64,000 nt of DNA, taken from contig NZ_VWXI01000002.1 of NCBI RefSeq assembly GCF_011752525.1, positions 124,001 to 188,000 on the forward strand, in the 5' to 3' direction. Made by a program: the position numbers and the translations under genes. Source of the DNA: Pantoea sp. Cy-639 (GTDB lineage: Bacteria; Pseudomonadota; Gammaproteobacteria; Pseudomonadales; Pseudomonadaceae). The notes beneath the pieces are model-generated. The model did no database searches, had not been told where the DNA came from, and saw only the letters and a program-made list of their open reading frames with translations. Positions 34,811-43,539 of the stretch are shown piece by piece (the stretch's first letter is position 1; each line of letters starts with the position of its first letter).

Positions 34811-35977
34811 ATGTCGCCCTTCGTGCAACTGCTGGCCAGCGCCGTGGCCCTGATGATGGCCATGGGTATCGGCCGCTTCGCCCTGACCCCGCAATTGCCC
34901 CGGCTGATCGCCGAGGGTCAGCTCGACCTGAGCGCCGGTGGCCTGGTCGCCGCCGCCAACTACCTCGGCTACTTCCTTGGGGCGGTGGACGGCATGTTCG
35001 CCCGCCAGCCGGCTCAGGTGCGGCTACGCCTGTACGGTGGGCTGTGGCTGTGCGTGCTGCTGACCCTCGCCTCGTGGGCCGCCGAGGGTTTCTACAGCCA
35101 CCTGCTGCTGCGCTTCGGTACTGGCGTGGCCAGTGCCTGGGTACTGGTGATGATCACCAGCCTCAGCCAGCAACTGGCCAATGCCCAAGGTCGCCAGCGA
35201 CTCGGTGCGCTGGTGTTCGCCGGCCCTGGCGCCGGCATCGCGCTGACGGGGCTGCTGGCTCTGGTCGCACATTTGCTGGGGCTGGGCTCGGCGGCACTGT
35301 GGTTGGTGTATGGCGTGGCGGCACTGGTGATGCTGCTGGCCATCCTGCCATGCTTGCCCCGGGCGCTGGAGGCCGCGCCCGTGGTGCTGAACAACAATGC
35401 TGGCGCAGGTGGCGGCATCGGTCGCCTGGGGCTGGTCTATGCGCTTTACGGTATCGGCTACATCCTACCGGCCACCTTCCTGTCGCAAATGGCCAGCCAG
35501 CAGTTTCACGGAGAGTGGCAGGCTGACCTGTTCTGGCCAGCGTTCGGCCTGGCTGCCGCGCTTGGCGTGGTCATCGTCAGCCTGCGTCGCCCGGGGCGCA
35601 CGTCGACCTGGCTCGTCGCCACGCTATGGTTGCAAGGACTGGGCGTGCTGGCATGCCTGCTGGGCGGCGGCATCGGGCTGGGGCTCGGCGTACTGCTGTG
35701 CGGCGGCCCGTTCCTGGCCTGCATGCAACTTGTCATGCAGCGCTCGCGGGAGCTGGCGCCTCACGCCACGCAGCGCAATGCGGGCTTGTTGACCGCATGC
35801 TTCGCGCTGGGGCAGTTGAGCGGCCCCTTGCTGGCGACATTGAGCAGCCATTTCAGTGGTGGGTTGCAGCCAGCGCTGGTGCTGGCTGCCCTGGGGATGG
35901 GGCTCGCCGGGATATTGGTGCTCACGACCAGCCTGTCCCCCGCCGAGCCTTGCCCTGGCCTGCGGCAAACAGGTTGA
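34811..35977 (+). CDS. MFS transporter, YbfB/YjiJ family
   Basis: This inner-membrane protein of 388 residues has twelve predicted helices. The beginning MGIGRFALTPQLPRLIAEG (about 18-36) and AANYLGYFLGAVDG are diagnostic of the YbfB/YjiJ branch of the major facilitator superfamily. The start is ATG 34811 after ACAGGAAA. Divergent LysR control is likely. The substrate is unknown. Confidence 0.88.
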   Translation: MSPFVQLLASAVALMMAMGIGRFALTPQLPRLIAEGQLDLSAGGLVAAANYLGYFLGAVDGMFARQPAQVRLRLYGGLWLCVLLTLASWAAEGFYSHLLLRFGTGVASAWVLVMITSLSQQLANAQGRQRLGALVFAGPGAGIALTGLLALVAHLLGLGSAALWLVYGVAALVMLLAILPCLPRALEAAPVVLNNNAGAGGGIGRLGLVYALYGIGYILPATFLSQMASQQFHGEWQADLFWPAFGLAAALGVVIVSLRRPGRTSTWLVATLWLQGLGVLACLLGGGIGLGLGVLLCGGPFLACMQLVMQRSRELAPHATQRNAGLLTACFALGQLSGPLLATLSSHFSGGLQPALVLAALGMGLAGILVLTTSLSPAEPCPGLRQTG

Positions 35978-36011
35978 GTGTGGCGCACCCAAGCGGGACC
36001 AGCCAGCGACG

Positions 36012-36938
36012 CTAACCTACGACCCTGCGCAATTGCTGACGTACCCAGCCCTCGGCACTGACCATGATCACACCCAGCAGCACCATCACCGCCCCGATCA
36101 CGAAATTCAGGCTCAGTGGCTCGCCCAGCAGCACCACGCCGAAGGTCACCCCGAACAGCGGTGTGATGAACGAGAACACCGCCAGGTTCGACGCCAGGTA
36201 CTTGCGCAGCAGCCAGAACCAGGTCAGGTAGCTGACGAACGACACCACGATCCCCTGGAACAGCACGCTGCCCACCGCCAGCGGGGTAAGCGAGAAATCA
36301 GCGATCTGTCCGCTGAGCAGGGCTATCAGCATCAGCCCGACGAACCCTACTCCCAACTGATAGAACAGAGTCAGGGTCGCGGGTGCCTCGGACAACCGCG
36401 AGCCACGCACCACCACCGTGGTGGCACCCCACGCCAGCCCCGCCAGGATCGCCAGGCCATCGCCCAGCAACATGCGCCCATCGAGGTGCTCCAGGGAAAC
36501 TCCGCCCGCGAACGCCAAGGCGATACCGGCAAAGGCCAGCAAGATGCCCAGCCACTGCAACAACCGCAGTCGCTCGCTGGGCATCATGAAATGCAGCCCC
36601 AGCGCCGTGAAGATCGGCGCGGTATAGAGGAACACCGACATATGCGCCGCCGAGGTCAGTTTCAGCCCCTCGGCGATGAACAGGAATTCCAGCCCGAACA
36701 GCGCGCCGGCCAGCAACCCGGCGCGCCACGTGGTGCCCACCAGTTCCCAGCCGCCGCGAAAGCAGACCAGCACCCCCACCAGCACGGCGGCGATACCATT
36801 ACGGAAAGCCGCCTGCATCACAGGCGCGATATCGACCGCAGCCGATTTGATCAACACCTGTTGGCAACCCCAGATCAAGCACAGCCCAAGCATCACCTGG
36901 AAGGCGAAGGCGTCAGGATTCTTGCGGGCCGCGGTCAT
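36012..36938 (-). CDS. EamA/DMT-superfamily transporter
   Basis: This inner-membrane protein of 308 residues has two EamA repeats and about ten helices, including GLCLIWGCQQVLIKSAA near the start, AHMSVFLYTAPIFTALGLHF and the C-terminal VIGAVMVLLGVIMV. It is convergent with the MFS gene, with 34 bases between stops. The substrate cannot be deduced. Confidence 0.88.
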   Translation of the reverse strand: MTAARKNPDAFAFQVMLGLCLIWGCQQVLIKSAAVDIAPVMQAAFRNGIAAVLVGVLVCFRGGWELVGTTWRAGLLAGALFGLEFLFIAEGLKLTSAAHMSVFLYTAPIFTALGLHFMMPSERLRLLQWLGILLAFAGIALAFAGGVSLEHLDGRMLLGDGLAILAGLAWGATTVVVRGSRLSEAPATLTLFYQLGVGFVGLMLIALLSGQIADFSLTPLAVGSVLFQGIVVSFVSYLTWFWLLRKYLASNLAVFSFITPLFGVTFGVVLLGEPLSLNFVIGAVMVLLGVIMVSAEGWVRQQLRRVVG

Positions 36939-37029
36939 GGGCGGCCCCTTTGCTGGTTGAGCGTCATGGCATGGCTCGGCAGTGAGAATGGATCCCGATT
37001 ATCAGACGCCAGGCCTTGCCGATGCCAGC

Positions 37030-37434
37030 CTAAATTGCGCCCCCTGCGATTCGTGCCTCGGCAGACACCCAATCGAAGGTGTTCTCATCCAGTGCATCCT
37101 CCTGTTGATCGAGTACCTGGCGTGGGTACTCGAAACCGGGGATGCTGCTGTCGATCAAGCTGAGCAGGCGCGAGCCACGTTCGGTTAGGACGAAGTTCTC
37201 GCCGTTGCCACCGACCTCTTCGGGCCGACTCTCGATGAATCCGCGCTCGAGAAGACGCTTCTCGTACTCGCAGGCACGGGTCTTCAGATGGTCGAGATCG
37301 CCTGGTGGCTGGCCCTTGGCGGCCAGCGCCGCGGCATGCTGCTCGGCATAGGGGCGTGGGGTGAAGCTGTGACCGGCGCCATTGTGCACTTCGTGCAGCA
37401 GGCGTTCGATCAGGTCCCAGTCGTAGGTACTCAT
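37030..37434 (-). CDS. DUF2513-family protein
   Basis: This is a cytoplasmic protein of 134 residues. It begins MSTYDWDLIERLLHEV and has a winged-helix-like middle part (CEYEKRLLERGFIESRPEE then ENFVLTERGSRLLSLI), as in DUF2513 proteins, which are common near phage and plasmid genes. The ATG at 37434 has a GCAGGAG ribosome site, and upstream reading is non-coding. A DNA-binding role is plausible from the fold but unproven. It lies next to the decayed BrnTA locus, which suggests a small accessory insertion between core genes. Confidence 0.75.
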   Translation of the reverse strand: MSTYDWDLIERLLHEVHNGAGHSFTPRPYAEQHAAALAAKGQPPGDLDHLKTRACEYEKRLLERGFIESRPEEVGGNGENFVLTERGSRLLSLIDSSIPGFEYPRQVLDQQEDALDENTFDWVSAEARIAGGAI

Positions 37435-37696
37435 GGTGGAGTCTCCTGCCGTGGACGGTTGGGGTACACAGCGTGGGACTGGCGAGGTTGGCACGCGTTC
37501 CCAAAGAACGCTGACTGGCTGCTTTAGCAGAGAGTGCCGGATATCGCGTGCCGAGGCGATACCGCCCGGCCAACCTCGTCGAACTTTCCAGGCATTGCGC
37601 TCCTCCACCCTTCACATCCACTGCTGGAGGTCGCAAGCCAGGACTTGCCCGACAAGTGCCAACTAATCGACAAGCGAATCCTGAACCACGCCACGC

Positions 37697-37931
37697 TCAG
37701 CGCCGCTGCTGGGCTTGCATGTACTGGCGCAGCAACTGGTTGATGCGGGTCTGGTAACCGGCACCCTGCTCCTTGAACCAGGCCAGTACATCGGCATCCA
37801 GGCGAATGGTCACGGTCTGCTTGGCGGGTACCCGCAACTCGGCGTTGTGAAAGAAGTCGTCATCCAGTTCAGAAATGTCCGAGGTATCGACGGTGGGTTT
37901 ATCGGCAGCAGTGTTTCTGATCGAACCGTCG
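37697..37931 (-). pseudogene. brnA: brnA antitoxin remnant, own start lost
   Basis: The frame reads ADKPTVDTSDISELDDDFF, AELRVPAKQTVTIRLDADVL and then ARINQLLRQYM-type ribbon-helix-helix sequence, which is the DNA-binding and toxin-binding part of BrnA antitoxins. No ATG, GTG or TTG with a ribosome site begins it; the frame runs back into brnT out of register. A deletion seems to have joined the brnT start to the brnA body and removed the brnA start. It could still be made by re-initiation or from a TTG at 38035, giving a 112-residue hybrid. Confidence 0.7.
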
Positions 37932-38042
37932 ATCCTGATGCACCAGGTGAGGCTGCTGGAACATCGGCGGGACATCGTTGAAGTCGATGCCATGCTTGTG
38001 GATGTTGCGTCGGTTCTTCTCGGCATCCCATTCAAACCGCAT
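37899..38042 (-). pseudogene. brnT: brnT toxin gene, truncated by internal deletion
   Basis: The frame starts MRFEWDAEKNRRNIHKHGID and continues FNDVPPMFQQPHLVHQDRRF, the beginning of BrnT RNase toxins. After 42 residues it leaves the family and stops (47 residues), whereas BrnT is about 90 residues. The catalytic C-terminal half is missing, so the toxin should be inactive. It overlaps the brnA remnant, and a perfect palindromic operator lies 10 bases upstream. Confidence 0.75.
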
Positions 38043-38051
38043 GGGATACCT

Positions 38052-38073
38052 CGTATTTACGGACGTAAATACG
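38052..38073. promoter_or_regulatory. Palindromic operator of the brnTA remnant
   Basis: CGTATTTACG, a GA spacer and CGTAAATACG form a perfect 10-bp inverted repeat directly upstream of the brnT start. BrnA antitoxins autorepress through such dyads, so this is the likely binding site. Confidence 0.65.
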
Positions 38074-38215
38074 CCACTCCTCCCTGACTGATCGCGACAG
38101 AGAAGTTTGGCGCCCAAATGGGCAAAAGGGAGGGGGTAAAAGGGGTTTGGGGAAAACGCCTACAGGCACTATGGATAAATCGAAAAACCCACCACCGTTG
38201 CAGTGGCAGGCCTGA

Positions 38216-38244
38216 GTCGACAGGGGCCTGCGGCCCCTGTCGAC
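38216..38244. terminator. Hairpin 3' of the DEAD-box helicase gene
   Basis: GTCGACAGGGGCC at 38216-38228 and GGCCCCTGTCGAC at 38232-38244 pair perfectly around a 3-base loop, 7 bases after the helicase stop. There is no T run, so it may act as a 3'-end stabiliser or a Rho-assisted end. Confidence 0.65.
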
Positions 38245-38251
38245 AACCGGC

Positions 38252-39577
38252 TTACTCAGCCTTAGGCGCGCGCTTCTTCAACGGTGCCATGCCATCGGCG
38301 CTGGCCAACGGGGCCTTGGCCTTCGGCTTGGCGGCCGGCTTGCGCTTGGCGGTGCCCTTCTTCTCGGCGCCGGTCTTCTTCTCGACCTTTTTCTTCTTGC
38401 TGCCGGCGGCCTTGCCCGAGGCCTTGACCTTCTTCGGCCCGCTGTAGGTGCCCTTGACCTCCTTGATGACACGGCGCTCGAACTGCTGCTTGAGGTAGCG
38501 CTCGATGCTCGACATCAGGTTCCAGTCGTTGTGGGTGATCAGCGAGATCGCCAGGCCTTCGCCACCGGCACGGCCAGTGCGGCCCACACGGTGCACGTAT
38601 TCGTCGCCGCTACGCGGCATGTCGAAGTTGATCACCAGGTCCAGGCCGTCGATGTCCAGGCCGCGGGCGGCGACATCGGTGGCCACCAGCACCTTGGAGC
38701 TGCCCTGCTTGAAGCGCTCGATGGCCTGCTTGCGGTCCTTCTGGTCCTTCTCGCCGTGCAGCACGAAGGCTTTGACGTCCTTGGCCACCAAGTGCCCGTA
38801 GATGCGGTCGGCCAGGGCACGGGTATTGGTGAAGATGATCGCCTTGTCGAAGGTCTCGTTGGCCAGCAGCCACTGGGCGATCTGCTCCTTGTGCTGGTCG
38901 TGGTCGGCGGTGATGATCTGCTGGCGGGTACCTTCGGCGAGCTGCGAGACGCTGTTGAGCATCAGGTGCTCAGGGTCCTTGAGCACCTTGCCGATCATGT
39001 CGCGCAGGGCCGCACCACCGGTGGTGGCGGAGAACAGCAGGGTCTGCTCGCGGTTCTCGCATTCCTTGCACAGGCGCTCCATGTCCTCGGCGAAGCCCAT
39101 GTCGAGCATGCGGTCGGCTTCGTCGAGGATCAGCACCTGCACATGGGACAGGTCGAGGTTGCCGGCGTTGAGCTGCTCCAGCAGGCGCCCCGGGGTGCCG
39201 ATCAGCACGTCGGGGACCTTGCGCAGCATCGCGGCCTGCTCCTTGAAATCCTCGCCGCCGGTGATCAGGCCCGACTTGATGTAGGTGAACTGCGAGAACA
39301 GCTGCACTTGCTTGAGGGTCTGCTGGGCCAGCTCGCGGGTCGGCAACAGGATCAGCGCGCGGATCTCGACGCGGCGCTCGCGCAGGTCGACCAGGCGGTT
39401 GAGCAGCGGCAGCACGAAGGCAGCGGTCTTGCCACTGCCGGTCTGTGCCGTCACCCGCAGGTCACGCCCTTGCAGGGCCAGGGGAATGGCCGCCGCCTGC
39501 ACCGGGGTCGGCTCGACAAATTTCAGCTCGGCCACGGCTTTGAGCAGGCGTTCGTGCAGGGCGAATTGGGAAAACAC
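38252..39577 (-). CDS. DEAD-box ATP-dependent RNA helicase (RhlE/SrmB-like)
   Basis: The product has 441 residues. The motifs appear in order: Q-motif (FVEPTPVQAAAIP), AQTGSGKT, PTRELAQQ, TPGRLLEQ, LDEADRMLDMGF, SAT, and HRVGRTGRAG. The tail (about 375-441) is a lysine/alanine-rich basic extension for RNA contact. The start is GTG 39577 behind CGAGG; the next upstream ATG would need an extra 33 residues with no family match. It probably remodels rRNA or mRNA in the cold or in ribosome assembly. The paralogue name is not certain. Confidence 0.92.
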   Translation of the reverse strand: MFSQFALHERLLKAVAELKFVEPTPVQAAAIPLALQGRDLRVTAQTGSGKTAAFVLPLLNRLVDLRERRVEIRALILLPTRELAQQTLKQVQLFSQFTYIKSGLITGGEDFKEQAAMLRKVPDVLIGTPGRLLEQLNAGNLDLSHVQVLILDEADRMLDMGFAEDMERLCKECENREQTLLFSATTGGAALRDMIGKVLKDPEHLMLNSVSQLAEGTRQQIITADHDQHKEQIAQWLLANETFDKAIIFTNTRALADRIYGHLVAKDVKAFVLHGEKDQKDRKQAIERFKQGSSKVLVATDVAARGLDIDGLDLVINFDMPRSGDEYVHRVGRTGRAGGEGLAISLITHNDWNLMSSIERYLKQQFERRVIKEVKGTYSGPKKVKASGKAAGSKKKKVEKKTGAEKKGTAKRKPAAKPKAKAPLASADGMAPLKKRAPKAE

Positions 39578-39722
39578 GGAGGTAACCTCGGGCAAGTGCG
39601 AAAAATTCAAGTTGCATAGGGTAACGTTTTCCGTGGCCGGAGCCGAATTTCTTTTGGCAACTTTGCGCCGATCCACGCTCTAATGTTGCTTCATACCGCA
39701 ACACAGACCGTTTTCTACGCTC

Positions 39723-41015
39723 ATGGATATCCAACGCTTCTGGCGCGACGCCCTCGACCTCTGGGGCACCCTCGACCAACATCCACTGCTGCACGCCGCC
39801 CTCGGCCTGGCCGTGCTGCTGCTCGTCTCGCTGCTGATCGGCCGCCTGGCACGCTTCCTGGTGCTGCACGCCGGCCGTCTGCTGGGGCGCCAGCCGGCCC
39901 TCAGGTGGCTGGACGACCTGCGCCACAACAAGGTGTTCCACCGCCTGGCGCAGACCACGCCGTCACTGGTGGTGCAATTCGGCCTCAAGCTGGTGCCCGA
40001 GCTGTCGAACACCACCCAGCACTTTCTCGGCAACATCGCCCTGGCGGTCACCCTGCTGTTCATGACCCGCGCCCTGTCGTGCCTGCTCGACGCCCTGCTG
40101 GACATCTACGCCCGTACCGAGCATGCCCGCACGCGCTCGATCAAGGGCTACATGCAATTGGCCAAGATGATGCTGTGGATCTTCGCCGCCATCGTCATCG
40201 TCGCCACCTTGATCGACCGTTCGCCGCTGTTGCTGCTGTCGGGCCTTGGCGCCATGTCGGCGGTGCTGCTGTTGGTCTATAAGGACACCCTGCTGTCGTT
40301 CGTCGCCAGCGTGCAGTTGACCAGCAACGACATGCTGCATGTCGGCGACTGGATCGAGATGCCCCAGGCCGGTGCCGACGGCGATGTGGTGGACATCACC
40401 CTGCACACGGTCAAGGTGCAGAACTTCGACAAGACCATCGTCTCGATCCCCACCTGGCGCCTGATGAGCGAGTCGTTTCGCAACTACCGCGGCATGCAGC
40501 AATCCGGTGGCCGGCGGATCAAGCGCAGCCTGTTCATCGACGCCGCCGGCGTGCGTTTCCTGACCCCGGAAGAAGAACGACGCCTGGGCCAGGTGAACCT
40601 GCTGGGCGACTACCTGACGCAAAAACGCCAGGAACTGCACCAGTGGAACGAAGCACTGGGGCCGACCGCCGAACTGGCAGCCAACCGCCGCAAGCTGACC
40701 AACATCGGTACGTTCCGCGCCTTCGCCCTGGCCTACCTGAAGAACCACCCCAACGTGCATGCCAACATGACCTGCATGGTCCGCCAGATGCAGACCACCG
40801 CCGAAGGCGTGCCGCTGGAGATCTACTGCTTCACCACGACCACGGCCTGGGCCGAGTACGAGCGCATCCAGGGCGACATCTTCGACTACCTGCTGGCGGT
40901 GCTGCCGGAGTTCGGCCTGAGCCTCTACCAGCAGCCCAGCGGCAACGACATGCGCGCCGGCCTGGCTGCCAGGTCTCAGGCGCAGGCACAGCACCTGGAG
41001 GTCGAGCGGGCCTGA
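39723..41015 (+). CDS. Mechanosensitive ion channel, YbdG-like (MscS superfamily)
   Basis: This inner-membrane protein of 430 residues has about five helices in the first 190 residues. The MscS pore and beta domain follow: YKDTLLSFVASVQLTSNDMLHVGDWIEMP and GDVVDITLHTVKVQNFDKTIVSIP. A cytoplasmic domain with the YbdG-type insert (EEERRLGQVNLLGDYL) completes it. YbdG gives small-conductance osmotic protection in E. coli. It is divergent from the helicase gene across 145 bases. Confidence 0.9.
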   Translation: MDIQRFWRDALDLWGTLDQHPLLHAALGLAVLLLVSLLIGRLARFLVLHAGRLLGRQPALRWLDDLRHNKVFHRLAQTTPSLVVQFGLKLVPELSNTTQHFLGNIALAVTLLFMTRALSCLLDALLDIYARTEHARTRSIKGYMQLAKMMLWIFAAIVIVATLIDRSPLLLLSGLGAMSAVLLLVYKDTLLSFVASVQLTSNDMLHVGDWIEMPQAGADGDVVDITLHTVKVQNFDKTIVSIPTWRLMSESFRNYRGMQQSGGRRIKRSLFIDAAGVRFLTPEEERRLGQVNLLGDYLTQKRQELHQWNEALGPTAELAANRRKLTNIGTFRAFALAYLKNHPNVHANMTCMVRQMQTTAEGVPLEIYCFTTTTAWAEYERIQGDIFDYLLAVLPEFGLSLYQQPSGNDMRAGLAARSQAQAQHLEVERA

Positions 41016-41224
41016 CCCGGACCACTCGTCGTGGGCGCGGGCGCCCCGCCTGCGCCCATGACAAAACAGCAATGAAACAACCAGTTATAAATATTTCAGA
41101 GTTACTAAACGCCAGCCTTCGAGAAATACGAATACCCACCCCAGCACGCTTCTCCTAACCTGATGCGAACAGGCCGCCCCGGATGCGCGCGGCCCGGTAT
41201 CGATCAAAGGACTGCGAGCAAACG

Positions 41225-41341
41225 ATGCGTCAGGACATCTCCCTGGAAAAACAACTCGACGAACCCGACGGCACCGACCAGCCGTCGCGGCGCAAGGCGC
41301 TGGCCGCTGGCAGCCTTGCCCTTGGTATTGCCCCAGAATGA
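41225..41341 (+). other. Possible 38-residue Tat-signal ORF, probably a gene remnant
   Basis: The frame MRQDISLEKQLDEPDGTDQP followed by SRRKALAAGSLALGIAPE looks like the beginning of a twin-arginine export signal, then stops. A hairpin follows immediately at 41342-41367. The AT-rich DNA before it (41060-41150) is unlike its neighbours. It may be the 5' stub of a deleted exported-enzyme gene, and translation is uncertain. Confidence 0.35.
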
Positions 41342-41367
41342 CGAAGGCGCCCGTACAGGCGCCTTCG
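41342..41367. terminator. Hairpin after the EamA gene
   Basis: CGAAGGCGCC and GGCGCCTTCG pair perfectly around CGTACA, 14 bases beyond the stop of the minus-strand transporter gene. No T run follows on either strand. Confidence 0.55.
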
Positions 41368-41381
41368 CATCAAGTGGAACC

Positions 41382-42251
41382 TCAGTGTGCCGGCAACCCT
41401 GTACGCGGATTGCCGAGGCGGCTGAGCCAGACCGAGGCGAGAATCACCGCGCCGCCGACCGCCAGCCGTCCGAGCGGCTCGTCGTGGTTCCAGATCAGCA
41501 GGTTCAGCACCAGCCCCACCGGCACATGCAGGTTGTTCATCACCGCCAGGGTGCCGCCCGATACCAGGCAGGCGCCTTTGTTCCACCAGTACAGGCCCAG
41601 TGCCGTCGGGCACAGGCCGAGGAACAGCAGTACCAGCCACTGGGTATCGGTGCTCGGCAGGTGCTGGGCGTTGCCGAACGCCAGGAAGGCCGGCAGCACC
41701 ACCAGCAACGCGCCCAGATAGAAGTAGCCGAAACGCCGGTAATGCGGCAGGTCGCTGGGATGACGGGCGACCAGGTGCCGGTACAGCACCTGCCCGGCGG
41801 CATAGGTGAAGTTGGCCAGTTGCAGCAGCAGGAAGCCCATGAAGAACTCGCCGGTGACCGTGTCGAAGCGGATCACTGCCGCGCCGGCCACCGCCACCAG
41901 CGCGGCCAGCAGCGCCCAGGGGTTGAAGCGCCGGTTCAGGGCGTCCTCGATCAGCGTCACGTGCAGCGGGGTGAGGATGGTGAACAGCAGCACCTCGGGC
42001 ACGGTCAGCACCCGGAAACTCAGGTACAGACAGACATAGGTGATGCCGTACTGCAGCGCGCCGATCAGCAGCATCGCGCGCAGGAAGCGTGGCTCCACCT
42101 GACGCCAGCGAGTCAGCGGCAGGAATACCAGCCCGGCCAGCACGACCCGGGCAAGCACGGCGAAGTAGCTGTCGACATGCCCGGCCAGGTATTCGCCGAT
42201 GAGGTTGAAGGAGAACGCCTGGATCAGCGCGACGATTATCAGGTAGCCCAT
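41382..42251 (-). CDS. EamA-family carboxylate/amino acid/amine transporter
   Basis: This membrane protein of 289 residues has ten helices. It begins MGYLIIVALIQAFSFNLIGE and has ITYVCLYLSFRVLTVPEVLLFTI and the FTYAAGQVLYRHL segment of the second EamA repeat. ATG 42251 is preceded by GAGGG; a longer start at 42284 lacks a ribosome site. The carboxylate/amine label is how close relatives are annotated, and the true substrate is unknown. Confidence 0.88.
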   Translation of the reverse strand: MGYLIIVALIQAFSFNLIGEYLAGHVDSYFAVLARVVLAGLVFLPLTRWRQVEPRFLRAMLLIGALQYGITYVCLYLSFRVLTVPEVLLFTILTPLHVTLIEDALNRRFNPWALLAALVAVAGAAVIRFDTVTGEFFMGFLLLQLANFTYAAGQVLYRHLVARHPSDLPHYRRFGYFYLGALLVVLPAFLAFGNAQHLPSTDTQWLVLLFLGLCPTALGLYWWNKGACLVSGGTLAVMNNLHVPVGLVLNLLIWNHDEPLGRLAVGGAVILASVWLSRLGNPRTGLPAH

Positions 42252-42387
42252 GGTTGGCCCTCGTGGATCAAGGCGGGGGACCATAGCGGGTTGGGTCCGG
42301 CCAGTTCAACCCTGAGGATTGTGGGGCCACCAGCAGAAAGGGCTACAAAATGGCCCCGGCAATCTCTGCATGAGCAGCGCTCGGCAA

Positions 42388-42415
42388 TAAAAAAGCCCGG
42401 CCATCGAGGCCGGGC
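42388..42415 (-). terminator. Intrinsic terminator of azoR
   Basis: On the minus strand the GCCCGGCC/GGCCGGGC stem (42395-42415) is followed by seven T bases. It ends the azoR transcript about 50 bases after the stop. Confidence 0.9.
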
Positions 42416-42465
42416 GGGTACACCCAAGGAGCAACAAGGTGTCAGGGTTGGGAATTCGTCCGGGC

Positions 42466-43065
42466 TCAGGCCACTGCGGCCAGTTTCGCCTTGGCCTGGT
42501 TCAGGCCCTTCTCGTGGAAGTCACCGCTCATGTTCAAGCCTTCGGCATGGATGAACTCGACCTCGTGAATACCGATGAAGGCCATCACTTGGCGCAGGTA
42601 AGGTTCCTGGTGGTCGCTGCTGGCACCGGCGTGGATGCCGCCACGGGCGGTCAGCACGATGGCGCGCTTGCCGGTGAGCAGGCCCTGCGGGCCGGTCGGG
42701 GTGTACTTGAAGGTGATCCCGGCGCGCAGCACATGGTCCAGCCAGGCCTTCAGGGTGCTGGGGATGGCGAAGTTGTACATCGGTGCGGCCATCACCAGCA
42801 CGTCGGCGGCCAGGAGCTCGTCGGTCAGGGCGTTGGAACGTGCCAGTGCCTCGCGTTCGGTGGCGCTGCGCTGTTCCTCGGGCTTCATCCAGCCACCGAG
42901 CAGGTCGGCGTCCAGGTGCGGCACCGGAGCCACGGCCAGGTCACGCACCTTGATCTGGTCGGCCGGATGCGCCGCCTGCCACTGCTCGATGAAGTCACGG
43001 GTCAGTTGACGGGAAACGGAATCCTGCTGGCGGGCGCTGCTTTCGATGATCAGTACGCGGGACAT
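42466..43065 (-). CDS. azoR: FMN-dependent NADH-azoreductase
   Basis: This flavodoxin-fold enzyme of 199 residues reduces quinones and azo dyes with NADH. The FMN phosphate loop is SSARQQDSVSRQL (about 9-21), followed by the AzoR motif APMYNFAIPSTLKAWLDHV (about 94-112) and TARGGIHAG. The length equals the family norm. It is the last gene before its own terminator. Two CTATCGAT repeats lie 60-100 bases upstream of its start and may bind a regulator. Pseudomonads carry several AzoR paralogues. Confidence 0.94.
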   Translation of the reverse strand: MSRVLIIESSARQQDSVSRQLTRDFIEQWQAAHPADQIKVRDLAVAPVPHLDADLLGGWMKPEEQRSATEREALARSNALTDELLAADVLVMAAPMYNFAIPSTLKAWLDHVLRAGITFKYTPTGPQGLLTGKRAIVLTARGGIHAGASSDHQEPYLRQVMAFIGIHEVEFIHAEGLNMSGDFHEKGLNQAKAKLAAVA

Positions 43066-43124
43066 GGGGTGCCTCCATCGGCGGAAAGGGGTGCGATTCG
43101 ATGGAGGTGAGATTAAGGGTTGAC

Positions 43125-43166
43125 CTATCGATAAAAAAGCGTAAAAAGTGGGTTCAATCTATCGAT
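43125..43166. promoter_or_regulatory. Two CTATCGAT direct repeats upstream of azoR
   Basis: The octamer occurs at 43125-43132 and 43159-43166, 34 bases apart (about three helical turns), in the AT-rich gap between azoR and the exported-protein gene. It may be a regulator site for azoR. Confidence 0.35.
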
Positions 43167-43169
43167 TTA

Positions 43170-43490
43170 TCAGTTCTGTTGCGGCTTGCAGTCCAACGCG
43201 ATCCGCAGCCTGATGATCTGCCGGTTGAACCTGGCGGTCACATCGGCGTGCTTGCCGGCCGCCACATTGACCCGCCGCACCCGCGGCGCCTCGGGACCGT
43301 TGCGGAAGGTGACCTTGCACGCCGCCGGGACCTGGCCATAGTTGGTGAGGGTGATCGAGCCGATGTCATAGGCGGTGTCATAGGCGGTGTAGTCGACCTT
43401 GACCCCGGTCAGCGCCTTCTCCACGTCGATGGGATAAGCCATGGCAGCAGAAGGCAGGCACAGCAGCAAGGCCAGACAACTTTTCTTCAT
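43170..43490 (-). CDS. Exported protein of unknown function
   Basis: The product has 106 residues. A clear Sec signal (MKKSCLALLLCLPSAAMA, cleavage after residue 18) is followed by an 88-residue beta-rich periplasmic domain with two cysteines (58 and 101) that could form a disulphide. I do not recognise a family with a known role. The ribosome site GGAGAG precedes the ATG. It is divergent from the LysR gene at 43540 with only 49 bases between starts, so the two promoters overlap and LysR control is plausible. Confidence 0.75.
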   Translation of the reverse strand: MKKSCLALLLCLPSAAMAYPIDVEKALTGVKVDYTAYDTAYDIGSITLTNYGQVPAACKVTFRNGPEAPRVRRVNVAAGKHADVTARFNRQIIRLRIALDCKPQQN

Positions 43491-43539
43491 TGGGCGCTCT
43501 CCGTGAGAAGAGCGCAGCTTAGGACAACAGGAGCCCTAG

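Noticed and set aside
37030..38251. DUF2513 plus BrnTA remnant as a genomic island or prophage fragment
   Set aside because: There is no integrase, tRNA target, direct repeats or other mobile genes; two small accessory genes alone do not support it.
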